Shown here: positions 51,310-60,314 of the stretch, in pieces
Numbering within the stretch: the first letter of the stretch is position 1
Layout: each line of letters starts with the position of its first letter
NCBI GenBank assembly: GCA_045562535.1
Contig: JBJKVP010000001.1
Span: 1-64,000, forward strand
Length of the DNA stretch: 64,000 bases
From: UBA6926 sp045562535
GTDB taxonomy: Bacteria > Chloroflexota > Dehalococcoidia > UBA6926
Direction: 5' to 3'
Program-made: the position numbers and the translations under genes
Notes under the pieces: generated by a model
Told to the model about the DNA's origin: nothing
Databases searched by the model: none
What the model saw: the letters and a program-made list of their open reading frames with translations, nothing else

Positions 51310-52446
51310 TTGAATAGATCCTTTTCATCTAAAGACTCACCAAAGAGAGCATCTGACCAGAATGCCTCTCTAAGTCAGCTCGCTCAAGAAATTAACTTTG
51401 AAAAACTACTTAGTAGGGAACCCAACAAACTAGATAATGAATTGATCCAAAATTTCATAAAGGGAAAAAGGGTTTGTATTTCAGGAGGAGGTGGGTCAAT
51501 AGGCTCAGAATTAGTAAGACAAATAGCATCCATGGGTGGCAACCTTTTATTGATAGAAAGAAATGAAAATGGCTTGGCAAATATAGAAAATGAAATCATC
51601 AATGATTATCCAAATACATCTTTACTTGGTCTTGTTGCGGATATAACAAATAAGCAGGAAATAAAATCGATATTTTCAAGCTATAAGCCAGAGATAGTAT
51701 TCCATGCAGCAGCACATAAGCATGTGAATTTAATGGAAAGAAGCCCTTGGCAAGCAATATATAACAATGTCATCGGCACACAGATTTTTGCTGAAGTGTC
51801 ACAAGAGATAGGAGTAAATAATTTCATTCTCATTTCGACTGATAAAGCTGTTAACCCCTCCAGCGTTATGGGAGCTACAAAGAAATTAGCAGAAATACTT
51901 GTTCTAAATATGAATAAACTTTCCGATACAAATTTTGACATTGTGCGCTTTGGCAATGTAATCGGCAGTAACGGTAGCGTAGCACTAATATTTCAAAACC
52001 AAATCAAACAAGGGGGGCCGCTAACGCTAACTGATGCCAAAATGGAACGCTACTTCATGACCATATCAGAAGCAGCAGGACTCACATTACAAGCAAGTAG
52101 CATAGGAAATGGAGGCGAAATCTTCGTTTTGGATATGGGAGAACCAATTCTAATAAAAACTCTAGCCGAAAACATGATCAAGCAATGCTTACTTGAACCA
52201 TATAAGGATATTGATATTACAATAGTAGGCGCAAAACCAGGGGAGAAATTATCAGAAATCTTGAATGGCAGTGATGAAACTCTCGAAAAAACAGCTTACG
52301 ATAAGATACAAAGAATTGTTACTAAAAAGATCCACGGAACTAACCTTGATCAACTCCAACAATTCCTCGGTGCGGTGTCATACGAAGACAACGACAATAT
52401 AAAAACTATCTTGGGCGACCTTCTGCCAGAATACGATAACTCATGA
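51310..52446 (+). CDS. UDP-sugar 4,6-dehydratase, short CapD/FlaA1 type
   Basis: A 378-aa extended SDR without the membrane helices found in long WbpM/CapD proteins. CISGGGGSIGSELVRQI binds NAD, and STDKAVNPSSVMGATKKLAE is the signature with the Met-x-x-x-Lys catalytic pair of this group. RFGNVIGSNGSVALIF and PGEKLSEIL follow. It probably converts UDP-GlcNAc to a 4-keto-6-deoxy derivative, with or without 5-epimerisation. TTG start at 51310. Its end overlaps the methyltransferase by 4 nt. Confidence 0.87.
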   Translation: MNRSFSSKDSPKRASDQNASLSQLAQEINFEKLLSREPNKLDNELIQNFIKGKRVCISGGGGSIGSELVRQIASMGGNLLLIERNENGLANIENEIINDYPNTSLLGLVADITNKQEIKSIFSSYKPEIVFHAAAHKHVNLMERSPWQAIYNNVIGTQIFAEVSQEIGVNNFILISTDKAVNPSSVMGATKKLAEILVLNMNKLSDTNFDIVRFGNVIGSNGSVALIFQNQIKQGGPLTLTDAKMERYFMTISEAAGLTLQASSIGNGGEIFVLDMGEPILIKTLAENMIKQCLLEPYKDIDITIVGAKPGEKLSEILNGSDETLEKTAYDKIQRIVTKKIHGTNLDQLQQFLGAVSYEDNDNIKTILGDLLPEYDNS

Positions 52447-53153
52447 AATCGCAGATCCTAACAAGGTTTATTAGATCATTATTAATAATCATACTTCCCC
52501 GTAAATTAAGGAAATATCTAAGGGAAAATAGATTCTATTGGAAATATAAAGATGTTATTAACCCATTCTACAAAAAGAATTTCGATCACTATTTATCCAG
52601 TAATTGGGACATACCAAGAAGAAACGATTACTCAAATTATATAAATCAAAATAACCTCAAGATGATTTTTGAATTTGGGTGTGCGCCAAGCCTAACACTT
52701 TTGAATATATTGCGAAATTGCCCTCAAAGCCAAGTTTTTGGCTATGATATAAACAAGACTCATATGTCGTACGCAATTGATGCAGCTCAAGAATCTTTAG
52801 ATACGCGTTCTAAATTTTACCTTGAACTTAATAGAGAAGATATGTTGAATGACTTGCGTTTACAAAACCAAGATTCTTTTGATCTAGTAATTTTTGATCG
52901 TGTTTTAATGTATTTATCTGACGAACAAATTCAAGAACACTTGAATATGTATGCTGTAATCTACCAACGAGTATTAATTGACGATTTTTTTGGAAACCAA
53001 CAAGGTAATTATCGCCACCGTGATTTCAGTAACATTATGAAACTACACGGATATCAAGAAGATGTAATGGATAATTCGCAATATTCCACAGAAGGAATGG
53101 CTGGAAACAATAGTAAAAAGGCAATATATACTAGGTTAACTAAAGAGTCCTAA
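52443..53153 (+). CDS. Class I SAM-dependent methyltransferase
   Basis: A 236-aa protein. MIFEFGCAPSLTLLNILRNC is a motif I variant (E-x-G-C), FGYDINKTHMSYA the acidic loop that holds the ribose, and SFDLVIFDRVLMYLSDEQ motif IV. A basic N-terminal region (RSLLIIILPRKLRKYLRE) may lie along the membrane. It could methylate the glycan or a precursor. It is the last plus-strand gene of the operon, coupled to the dehydratase gene through ATGA. Confidence 0.78.
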   Translation: MKSQILTRFIRSLLIIILPRKLRKYLRENRFYWKYKDVINPFYKKNFDHYLSSNWDIPRRNDYSNYINQNNLKMIFEFGCAPSLTLLNILRNCPQSQVFGYDINKTHMSYAIDAAQESLDTRSKFYLELNREDMLNDLRLQNQDSFDLVIFDRVLMYLSDEQIQEHLNMYAVIYQRVLIDDFFGNQQGNYRHRDFSNIMKLHGYQEDVMDNSQYSTEGMAGNNSKKAIYTRLTKES

Positions 53154-53157
53154 TCAA

Positions 53158-53652
53158 CTACGTAAATCTTTCTACTACGTTTCCGTCAATATCAACTCTG
53201 CCTACAATTTGTCCTGGATTGCCAATCACTAAAGAAAAAGGTGGAATATCTTTAGTAACAACGGTACCCGCCCCAATCAAAGCATACTCTCCAATAGATA
53301 TACCGGCTCTAATAGTTGAGTTAGCGCCAACACTTACGCCTCTCTCTAAAGAAATGGTATGTAAATTTTGAGATCGCTCTTGTAATCGATCACTTCTGGG
53401 GTAAATATCGTTCGTGAAAACAACACCCGGTCCAATAAAGCAATCATCTTCTATAGTTACACCATCAAAAATCAGCACCCCATTTTTGATCGTTACTCTA
53501 TTACCGATAACAACTTTATCTTCAATAAACGTATGAGAGCCTACGTTACAATCAGAACCTAGTTTAGCGCCGGCCATAATTACAACATACTGCCATACCG
53601 CAGTATTCTCACCTATGTCATCTGATTTTATTTCTGATGTAGGATGAATCAT
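53158..53652 (-). CDS. Hexapeptide-repeat N-acyltransferase (WlbB-like)
   Basis: A 164-aa left-handed beta-helix acyltransferase. Repeated hexapeptides run from about residue 12 to 140 (IGENTAVWQYVVIMAGAKLG, then VGSHTFIEDKVVIGNRVTIK). The segment FIGPGVVFTNDIYPRS is typical of the acetyltransferases that finish UDP-3-acetamido sugars. It would complete the route opened by the Gfo/Idh enzyme and aminotransferase upstream, though it is on the opposite strand and convergent (4-nt gap) with the operon. Acetyl-CoA is the likely donor. Confidence 0.82.
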   Translation of the reverse strand: MIHPTSEIKSDDIGENTAVWQYVVIMAGAKLGSDCNVGSHTFIEDKVVIGNRVTIKNGVLIFDGVTIEDDCFIGPGVVFTNDIYPRSDRLQERSQNLHTISLERGVSVGANSTIRAGISIGEYALIGAGTVVTKDIPPFSLVIGNPGQIVGRVDIDGNVVERFT

Positions 53653-53732
53653 TTTAATTAATTCACAAACTCTCTTTTAATTTTGATACTCTTCATCTTT
53701 ATGCACATCGACAGGATATCATTAAAGAACCA

Positions 53733-55100
53733 TCATTTTGAAATCAAATAATTATCTAAAGCTTTGATACCTCTGGGATCTACAGAGTGAATCGACGACA
53801 AAACCGACGTGTCATTTATAGAATGGATATCTTTACTACCTAAACCTGTCTTTGAGAAAAATTTACCGATATTATTTGCGTAAGGGATAAAGAAAAATAC
53901 AAAAAACCGAAAGGCCGTTTCATAACTAAACTGTATACGGCCGTTAATGGTTACAGTACCCCTTGCAAACTTATTTTTGAACAAGAAATCGATCATTTCG
54001 GAACATAACACAACGTCAAACTGATTTGAAGCTGGATGGATAGAAAACCCTTTATCGATTAGATCCAGTTCAATAACTATCCCAAGATCAGAAACTAATA
54101 TCGACAAAGGTATGCTGCCTAAGGTTTTTTGGGCATAAGAGAGTTCGTTGTCAGTCCACACATTAGAATAAAATTCCGTAAAGCTTTGGCGCAATTCATC
54201 TTCTGAGTAGGTTACAGTTTGATCATCAACGATTGTTACATCAGCGTGTTTTTTCTCCCAAAATTCAATAGCGTCCTGGTTATTCCTTGACCGGACATTC
54301 ATCGAATCAAGCCGAAAGTTTTCGTCAATAATGGGAACAATGATTTTAGAATCCCCATGAGAACTCAAACTGGATTCCATTTGTGGTAACCAAAAATGGT
54401 CATTCCAATAATGGTTCTCTTTATGTGAAAAATATACATAACTTGCAAATAACAAATGATATTTAGGATCAAATTCATCTAGAACCAATTTATTGCGTTC
54501 TAAGGTTTGCTTATGAAGTAATTCTGCGATATTAGAGTCCCCTACATTCCCTGCCCAATTAGCATAAGAAAATTGCACTAAAGCGAGTTCAACATTAGGG
54601 CCAGTATCTTCCTTAATTTGACGGAGCAACGTAGAATCTAGCTCTATCCTACAATCATTGATATTAAGGACTCTATTGCCCGATGGTAATCGAAACAAAA
54701 CTGTAGAATCGTATCCATCAACCACATAGATTGTGACATCAATATCGCCCACGGTTTGCTTTACCCCGTGGCTGAATTCAATTACTTTATGCCCTTTTGC
54801 ACGCAAATAATTTGCGACCTTACCGTCAACCGTTTTTTGGTAAATAAATGTCTTTCCTTCAGGCAAATCATTAAGAGTAGGAATTGAAAAATGATCGGGG
54901 TGTTCGTGGGATAAAAAAATGTAATCGTAATCAAGTTCAGCAATCTGATGTGAGTTCTCTGCTAGCAAACGCCATGAATTACCAAACGCCGCTCCGCGAT
55001 ACCAAGGATCACACAAGATCTTTGTTTCACCTGAATCAACTAAAAAAGAACTGTGGTTAAGAAATGTTACACTTCCTTGTTCACCATCAAAATCGACCAT
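53733..55100 (-). CDS. Two-domain MBL-fold protein with SCP2-like C-terminus
   Basis: The N-terminal 300 residues are an UlaG/CMP-Neu5Ac-hydroxylase-like metallo-beta-lactamase domain: FLNHSSFLVDSGETKILCDP at the start, and HEHPDH (67-72). The last 120 residues resemble an SCP2/sterol-carrier fold (VIELDLIDKGFSI, then RGTVTINGRIQFSYETAFRF) with a very aromatic helix. No Rieske cluster precedes it, so it is not a complete CMAH. ATG 55100 is preferred over TTG 55106, with AAGGG upstream. It lies beyond the acyltransferase gene on the same strand, after an 80-nt gap. Confidence 0.72.
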   Translation of the reverse strand: MVDFDGEQGSVTFLNHSSFLVDSGETKILCDPWYRGAAFGNSWRLLAENSHQIAELDYDYIFLSHEHPDHFSIPTLNDLPEGKTFIYQKTVDGKVANYLRAKGHKVIEFSHGVKQTVGDIDVTIYVVDGYDSTVLFRLPSGNRVLNINDCRIELDSTLLRQIKEDTGPNVELALVQFSYANWAGNVGDSNIAELLHKQTLERNKLVLDEFDPKYHLLFASYVYFSHKENHYWNDHFWLPQMESSLSSHGDSKIIVPIIDENFRLDSMNVRSRNNQDAIEFWEKKHADVTIVDDQTVTYSEDELRQSFTEFYSNVWTDNELSYAQKTLGSIPLSILVSDLGIVIELDLIDKGFSIHPASNQFDVVLCSEMIDFLFKNKFARGTVTINGRIQFSYETAFRFFVFFFIPYANNIGKFFSKTGLGSKDIHSINDTSVLSSIHSVDPRGIKALDNYLISK

Positions 55101-55310
55101 ACCCAACGCCCTTATGTTGATTGATATTCTATGTAATTTAGTTTGTTATCAATAATTATTCCACAGTAATCAACAGAAATTTGGTTATTCTCATATCTAT
55201 TTCCATAAATTGTTCATCGTATCGGTTAGAATACTAGTGCTTATATTTATAAAGCTCTTAGATAACACATTCGATTTTAGTCACAGGTTACAATTAAAGC
55301 ATATTTAGAT

Positions 55311-55928
55311 ATGGAATTTATAACGATCGCATTATTGCATTTATTCGCCGTTGTGAGTCCGGGCCCGGATTTCGTGCTCATCACAAGACAGAGCATTCGC
55401 TATGATAGGAATGTCGCGATATGGTCAAGTCTTGGCGTCGGAGTTGGCATATTATTCCATTCTTTTATCGCAATAACTGGTGTTGTTGTTCTAGTCACTT
55501 CAAATACATTTTTTTTCACCGGCATAAAGATTGCAGGAGCAATATACTTGGCGTATTTAGGTATTATTTCTATTATCAATAGCAACAAAATAAAGAGTCT
55601 GACTGGGGACGTAAGTGTAAAAAGAGAAAATTTGAACGGATTCCTTGCAGGTCTTATCACAAATGTAACTAACGTTAAGGCAATATTGTTTTTTATTACA
55701 GTTTTTTCGGTAGTCGTGGACCAAAATACGGATAGGCTAACGCTCACACTCTACGGTCTCTATATGTCCATATCTACTTTCATTTGGTTCGCTTTCGTAT
55801 CAGTCGTTTTCACTAACGATAAATTCACCAGAAAATTCTCTTACTATCTCCCTATTTTTGAGAAGGTAATTGGAGCTGTTTTAATAGCCATTGCGGCACA
55901 AATTCTGCTTTCTCAAATAGATATTTAA
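55311..55928 (+). CDS. LysE/RhtB-family exporter
   Basis: A 205-aa inner-membrane amino-acid exporter with five or six helices. HLFAVVSPGPDFVLITRQSI is the family signature; GVGVGILFHSFIAITGVVVL and IKIAGAIYLAYLGI follow. The substrate is not predictable. The 210-nt region upstream (55101-55310), divergent from the MBL-fold gene, has a TATATT/TATAAA cluster near 55245 and nothing else recognisable. The stop overlaps the convergent DUF3784 gene by 4 nt. Confidence 0.87.
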   Translation: MEFITIALLHLFAVVSPGPDFVLITRQSIRYDRNVAIWSSLGVGVGILFHSFIAITGVVVLVTSNTFFFTGIKIAGAIYLAYLGIISIINSNKIKSLTGDVSVKRENLNGFLAGLITNVTNVKAILFFITVFSVVVDQNTDRLTLTLYGLYMSISTFIWFAFVSVVFTNDKFTRKFSYYLPIFEKVIGAVLIAIAAQILLSQIDI

Positions 55929-56242
55929 AATTTTGAACTTCTTCTATAAAAAATAATAAAAGGGGCGCTCTGAAGGAAAGACCAGACCAAAATCAAACTA
56001 GCATCTGTTAAAAAAATTGAGGTTAATATATAGGTAACAGGTGGAAATAGTGACAGTTTTTTAAAAAATCGCTTGAAAAACTCTAGGTAACTGTCTATAT
56101 CAAATTTTTCTTTCTGTTCATCGCTCATGGTGTTGTAACCAGCAAGCAGGTAATTAGCATTTTTTTTATTTATTCCGAATCCAACTAATAGATAGATTAA
56201 TGAAACGAATAAAATTGTGGCGTAGATTATTAGATCTTCCAT
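55925..56242 (-). CDS. DUF3784-type small membrane protein
   Basis: A 105-aa protein with an N-terminal helix (IIYATILFVSLIYLLVGFGI), the marker phrase LLAGYNTMSDEQKEKFD in a soluble loop, and two further helices (FPPVTYILTSIF and SLILVWSFLQSAPFIIFY). The GYNTMS phrase is typical of DUF3784. Function is unknown. It follows glmS on the same strand after 47 nt and may be co-transcribed with it. Confidence 0.75.
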   Translation of the reverse strand: MEDLIIYATILFVSLIYLLVGFGINKKNANYLLAGYNTMSDEQKEKFDIDSYLEFFKRFFKKLSLFPPVTYILTSIFLTDASLILVWSFLQSAPFIIFYRRSSKF

Positions 56243-56289
56243 TTAGTATTCTACTGTAAAGGAAGTATTCATCAATTCATTTTTTCCTT

Positions 56290-58134
56290 CTACTCCACCG
56301 TCACCGATTTAGCTAAATTACGAGGGTGGTCAATATCTAAACCTTTTTCTAAAGCAATAAAATACGCAAAAAGTTGCATAGGTATGACAGCAACGATAGG
56401 TATAAGTTCGCTGGGAACAGCTGGCAATTTCATACTGTTATCCAAGCTCAAATCTAACTTATCATTGCCAGAAGTAATGACGCCCAGCACAACGCCATCT
56501 CTAGTCTTTATCTCCTCTATTGTCGTTTCTGTTTTTTCTCTTTGAGGTACATCAGGGGCCAAAGCTATAGTTGTAACATCAGGACCAATTAAAGCTATGG
56601 GACCATGCTTCATCTCCCCTGCCGGATGTCCCTCTGCATGGATATAACTTATTTCTTTAAGCTTAAGAGCCCCTTCTAGAGCAATAGGAAAAAGCTGCCC
56701 CCTCGCCATAAACAAAAAATGTTCTGTATTGATATAATCCTTTGCTAATTCGTGAATATTATTTGATTCATTTAATGCTCTTCCAACGTAATCAGGCAAT
56801 TTCTCAAGATCATATATGTACTTCTCAAGATCGGTTTTTTCTACTACCGACATGGTTTTTCCAAGATAAATACTCAAGAGATAAAGAACCAACAATGATG
56901 CCGTGAATGTTTTAGTTGAGGCAACTCCCACCTCCAAACCAGCCCTTAGATCCAATGAGGCATCCGCTATTCGTGTAGACTGGCTGTCCAATACATTTGT
57001 CACAGCAATTAAAACAGCGCCAGCTTTTTTAACTTTTGCCATCGCTTCCAAAGTGTCTGCAGTCTCACCTGATTGTGTTAGCGCAATAACCAAATCAGTA
57101 TTTCTTATGACTTGATTCGCATATCGGAATTCTGAGGCAATCTCTGCTTGAGCGGGCAATTTAGTAATTGACTCGAAGAACCCTTTCCCGACTAGAGACG
57201 CATGGTAGCTAGTACCGCACCCCATTAATATAACTCGATCGATCTTATCTAGTTTTTCATTGATGGAATCAAGTTCAGGCATCTCTAATAGGAGCTTATC
57301 CATTTCAACCCTGCCCCTTAAAACATTCAAAAGCACATCTGGTTGATCCATAATCTCCTTATACATAAACCAGTCATATTCCCCTTTATCTGGCTCAGAT
57401 ACATCAATCATTTGGGTGGAAACTTGCTTCTCAATTTTTTGGCCTTCCGCGTCAACAAACTCTATACCATTTAAGGATAATATCGCCATTTCTCCTGGAT
57501 TCAAAAAAATCATGTTATTGGTAAAAGGAAGAAGCGCAGGAATATCACTGGCAACAAATGTTTGTTTACCCTCAATTCCTATCACCAATCCTCCAGCATT
57601 ACCCATCCTTGCAGCTACTATTTTAGGTTCGGTTTCAGATTGGGTTACCAAAAGAGTCACGGATCCTTGTACCTTGCTTAAGGCAAACTCAACAGCATTT
57701 TCTAGTGTCTGCCCTCTACCTAATGCATCTTCAATCAAATGAGATATGACTTCTGAGTCAGTATCAGACTTGAAATTATGTCCATGATTTTGGAGTTCTT
57801 CTTTTATCTCTCGATAGTTTTCAATAATTCCATTTTGCACAACAGCAATTGAATCGTCACAATCCAAATGCGGATGGGAATTTTCTACGGTCACTCTCCC
57901 GTGAGTCGCCCATCTTGTATGGCCAATACCTACGCTCCCCTGCGGATTTTCTTTTTCAACTAAAGAAGTTAAAGCATCTAATCTTCCAGTAGATTTGATC
58001 GTCTGAAATTCTCCTGCATGACTCAAAATTGATAGACCCGAACTGTCATACCCTCGGTATTCCAAATTCGCGAGGCCTTGGAGCAATATAGGGCTAGCTT
58101 CTTCGCTTCCCAGATAACCCATAATTCCACACAT
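56290..58134 (-). CDS. glmS: Glutamine-fructose-6-phosphate aminotransferase GlmS
   Basis: It makes glucosamine 6-phosphate from fructose 6-phosphate and glutamine, the entry to UDP-GlcNAc. The start must be ATG 58134, because the mature N-terminus is the nucleophile cysteine (MCGIMGYLG); the frame runs 10 codons further up. GHTRWATHGRVTVENSHPH is the glutaminase site. Two SIS domains follow (GCGTSYHASLVGKGF, ALTQSGETADTLEA), with EISYIHAEGHPAGEMKHGPI near the C-terminus. At 614 aa it is normal. No glmS ribozyme core was recognised in the short leader. Confidence 0.96.
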   Translation of the reverse strand: MCGIMGYLGSEEASPILLQGLANLEYRGYDSSGLSILSHAGEFQTIKSTGRLDALTSLVEKENPQGSVGIGHTRWATHGRVTVENSHPHLDCDDSIAVVQNGIIENYREIKEELQNHGHNFKSDTDSEVISHLIEDALGRGQTLENAVEFALSKVQGSVTLLVTQSETEPKIVAARMGNAGGLVIGIEGKQTFVASDIPALLPFTNNMIFLNPGEMAILSLNGIEFVDAEGQKIEKQVSTQMIDVSEPDKGEYDWFMYKEIMDQPDVLLNVLRGRVEMDKLLLEMPELDSINEKLDKIDRVILMGCGTSYHASLVGKGFFESITKLPAQAEIASEFRYANQVIRNTDLVIALTQSGETADTLEAMAKVKKAGAVLIAVTNVLDSQSTRIADASLDLRAGLEVGVASTKTFTASLLVLYLLSIYLGKTMSVVEKTDLEKYIYDLEKLPDYVGRALNESNNIHELAKDYINTEHFLFMARGQLFPIALEGALKLKEISYIHAEGHPAGEMKHGPIALIGPDVTTIALAPDVPQREKTETTIEEIKTRDGVVLGVITSGNDKLDLSLDNSMKLPAVPSELIPIVAVIPMQLFAYFIALEKGLDIDHPRNLAKSVTVE

Positions 58135-58270
58135 ATGCCCTCCAACTGGGCGAACAATTTGCAACCTTTATAGCTGAAACCATATATTAATATTACATAT
58201 ATTGCCGTATCAATTACTATTTATATTAACTTAATTGAACCTGCAACAATACAGGTAGATAGAATAAGTT

Positions 58271-58299
58271 AGGACAGTTTAACTGCAAATGGGTATGAT
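58271..58299 (+). promoter_or_regulatory. Likely uppP promoter
   Basis: AGGACA (58271-58276), a 17-nt spacer and TATGAT (58294-58299) lie 34 nt before the uppP start codon. The intergenic region is shared with the divergent glmS gene. Confidence 0.4.
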
Positions 58300-58332
58300 A
58301 ATTACAAACCTTAAAGCTAGGCTTGGTAACAT

Positions 58333-59142
58333 ATGAGCGAAATATTAGCATCTATTCTCGTAGGCATAATCCAAGGTATTACAGAATGGCTTCCGATTAG
58401 CTCGGAAGGAATAATTACTATTCTTTATTTACTTATATTCCAAGAAAAGACTATTGAAAATGCAATGGGATTTGCGATTTGGGTACACGGAGGAACAGCA
58501 ATATCTGTAACAGTTTATTTTAGAAACGAATTATACTCACTTTTCAAAGAATTTATCAAAGATCCCCTACACCCGTCGCCCCTAACCGCATTCTTAATCA
58601 CATCCACTTTAACCAGCATAACAGTAGTCTCCGCAGTAATATTTGTTCTCAAGGATATCTCCGAAATAATTAGCTCCATCGCGATGCTCATTATTGGTTT
58701 ATTAATGTTGTTCACGGGAATAATGCAAACAAACCGTTTCCGACGTAATTTAGGTGTCCGTAACGCGAATACTATAAATGTGAAGGATGCTATTTTGTCC
58801 GGAATTGGGCAAGGTTTTGCTATTCTGCCAGGGATTAGCCGATCTGCAACTACTGTTTCTATTTTCATCTTTAGGGGATTCGAAAAAAAAGAAGCTTTAC
58901 GCTTGAGTTTTTTAATGAGCGTCCCCGCGAGCTGGGGCGCCGCAGGCTTAGGTCTATTCAACCTCGAAAGCGGATTATCTATATCTGCAATATTAGCGTT
59001 AATCGTCTCCGCTATTGTTGGATTTTTTGCTATCAAATTAATATTACATATAGCAGAAATAATAAATTTTAGTATTATCGTGTTTTCAATTGGCTCTTTA
59101 ATAGTCCTGGGATCTCTTCTGCAATTACTGTTTAGTGGTTAA
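58333..59142 (+). CDS. uppP: Undecaprenyl-diphosphate phosphatase (UppP/BacA family), variant active site
   Basis: A 269-aa integral membrane phosphatase that recycles the undecaprenyl carrier used for peptidoglycan and glycan assembly. The first motif reads GIIQGITEWLPISSEGII: the second glutamate is kept (E18), but the first catalytic glutamate is Gln14 and the histidine after the serine loop is Ile27. The second motif PGISRSATTVS with its arginine is intact. The ISSEG form resembles archaeal members. It remains the best UppP candidate in the window, close to the glycan operon. Confidence 0.82.
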   Translation: MSEILASILVGIIQGITEWLPISSEGIITILYLLIFQEKTIENAMGFAIWVHGGTAISVTVYFRNELYSLFKEFIKDPLHPSPLTAFLITSTLTSITVVSAVIFVLKDISEIISSIAMLIIGLLMLFTGIMQTNRFRRNLGVRNANTINVKDAILSGIGQGFAILPGISRSATTVSIFIFRGFEKKEALRLSFLMSVPASWGAAGLGLFNLESGLSISAILALIVSAIVGFFAIKLILHIAEIINFSIIVFSIGSLIVLGSLLQLLFSG

Positions 59143-59245
59143 ACCCGATACGTAAGAACACCTCTCGAAAACGTCGTTCTAAGTTTAACGAACAGTATCA
59201 CAACGCAAGTTATTTGGAGTAGTTTGATTTAAAAAAAGGTTAGCA

Positions 59246-59275
59246 ATTGTGAATGCGCCTTAATCACAATATAGT
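59246..59275 (+). promoter_or_regulatory. yvcK promoter overlapped by an inverted repeat
   Basis: ATTGTGA (59246-59252) and TCACAAT (59264-59270) form a perfect 7-bp inverted repeat with an 11-nt spacer. TTGTGA in the first arm is also a fair -35, and TATAGT (59270-59275) is a -10 at 17 nt. A regulator binding the repeat would block the promoter. The spacing does not fit a CRP or Rex site, which needs N6. Confidence 0.4.
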
Positions 59276-59321
59276 AATAAAATAAAATATCATTTGTAAC
59301 TCAATTGGAGGAGTCCTTCTC

Positions 59322-60284
59322 TTGAACAAAAAAATAGTAGTTATGGGTGGCGGGAACGGTAACTTTAACGTCCTCAAAGGGTTAAAAGACCATAATACCG
59401 AGCTAACCGCAATTGTCGCCATGAGCGATAGTGGGGGTAGTTCTGGAAGGTTACGAGATCAACTAAGACAATTACCATATGGTGATGTTAGACAATGCCT
59501 TCTTGCTTTGGCTGAAGAACAAAGTAATTCTGGGATACTCAAAGACATATTCGCGCACCGCTTCTCCGAAGAAGGGGATCTAAGCGGTCATAGTATGGGG
59601 AATTTGATGCTAGCTGCATTAACAGAGTTTTCTGGTGGCCCTGAACGGGCAATAGAAATGGCCTCAAAACTACTTCAAATTAAAGGAAAGGTATTGCCCG
59701 TTACTTTAACCCGGACTGATTTACACGCATTACTGAGTGATGGAACTATTCTGGAAAAAGAATCGATAATAGATACTTATGGTGGTACTCCGGGGGTAGC
59801 AGTAGATTATGTGTATCTGGAGCCCGCTGCGTATTCTTATCCACCATCAATAGAAGCAATCCAAGAAGCAGATATGATTGTATTTAGTCCCGGGGATCTT
59901 TATACAAGCCTGATCCCAAATTTACTAGTGAAAGGCATCTCTGAAGCTATTGTAGACTCTGAAGCAAAAGTGGTTTTTGTTCTAAGTTTGATGACAAAAC
60001 CTGGTGAAACTACCGGTTTTGACAGTGCAAATTACGTGGAAGAGGTAAATAAATATATCGGCAAAACAGGAAAGATTGACGTTTTACTCACTAATTCAGA
60101 CTCCCTACCTGAAAAATCAATAAAAAGATACGCAAGAGAAGGTTCAGAACCAGTAATGATTAATATGGAAAAAACATCGCATTTGGTTGGGGAAATAGCC
60201 GAACGTCCGTTACTCTCTGAAGGGACACAAATTCGACATGACCCTACCAAACTCGCAGCCGAGTTAATGAGCTTTTTTAAATAA
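59322..60284 (+). CDS. yvcK: YvcK/CofD-like gluconeogenesis factor
   Basis: A 320-aa member of the YvcK family, which binds UDP-sugars and affects cell-wall precursor supply during gluconeogenic growth. VVMGGGNGNFNVLKGL, MSDSGGSSGRLRDQL, LPYGDVRQCLLAL and SGHSMGNLMLAAL are all typical. It lies between uppP and the convergent glmU, in agreement with envelope precursor control. TTG start at 59322 behind GGAGGAG. Confidence 0.92.
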   Translation: MNKKIVVMGGGNGNFNVLKGLKDHNTELTAIVAMSDSGGSSGRLRDQLRQLPYGDVRQCLLALAEEQSNSGILKDIFAHRFSEEGDLSGHSMGNLMLAALTEFSGGPERAIEMASKLLQIKGKVLPVTLTRTDLHALLSDGTILEKESIIDTYGGTPGVAVDYVYLEPAAYSYPPSIEAIQEADMIVFSPGDLYTSLIPNLLVKGISEAIVDSEAKVVFVLSLMTKPGETTGFDSANYVEEVNKYIGKTGKIDVLLTNSDSLPEKSIKRYAREGSEPVMINMEKTSHLVGEIAERPLLSEGTQIRHDPTKLAAELMSFFK

Positions 60285-60314
60285 CATCATTGTTTCGCTG
60301 GCGATTTATTGTAA

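Noticed and set aside
53733..55100. CMP-N-acetylneuraminate hydroxylase
   Set aside because: Only the MBL part is similar; the Rieske iron-sulphur domain is absent and no sialic acid genes are nearby.
58135..58332. glmS ribozyme or riboswitch before glmS
   Set aside because: The leader is short and AT-rich and I recognise no ribozyme core.
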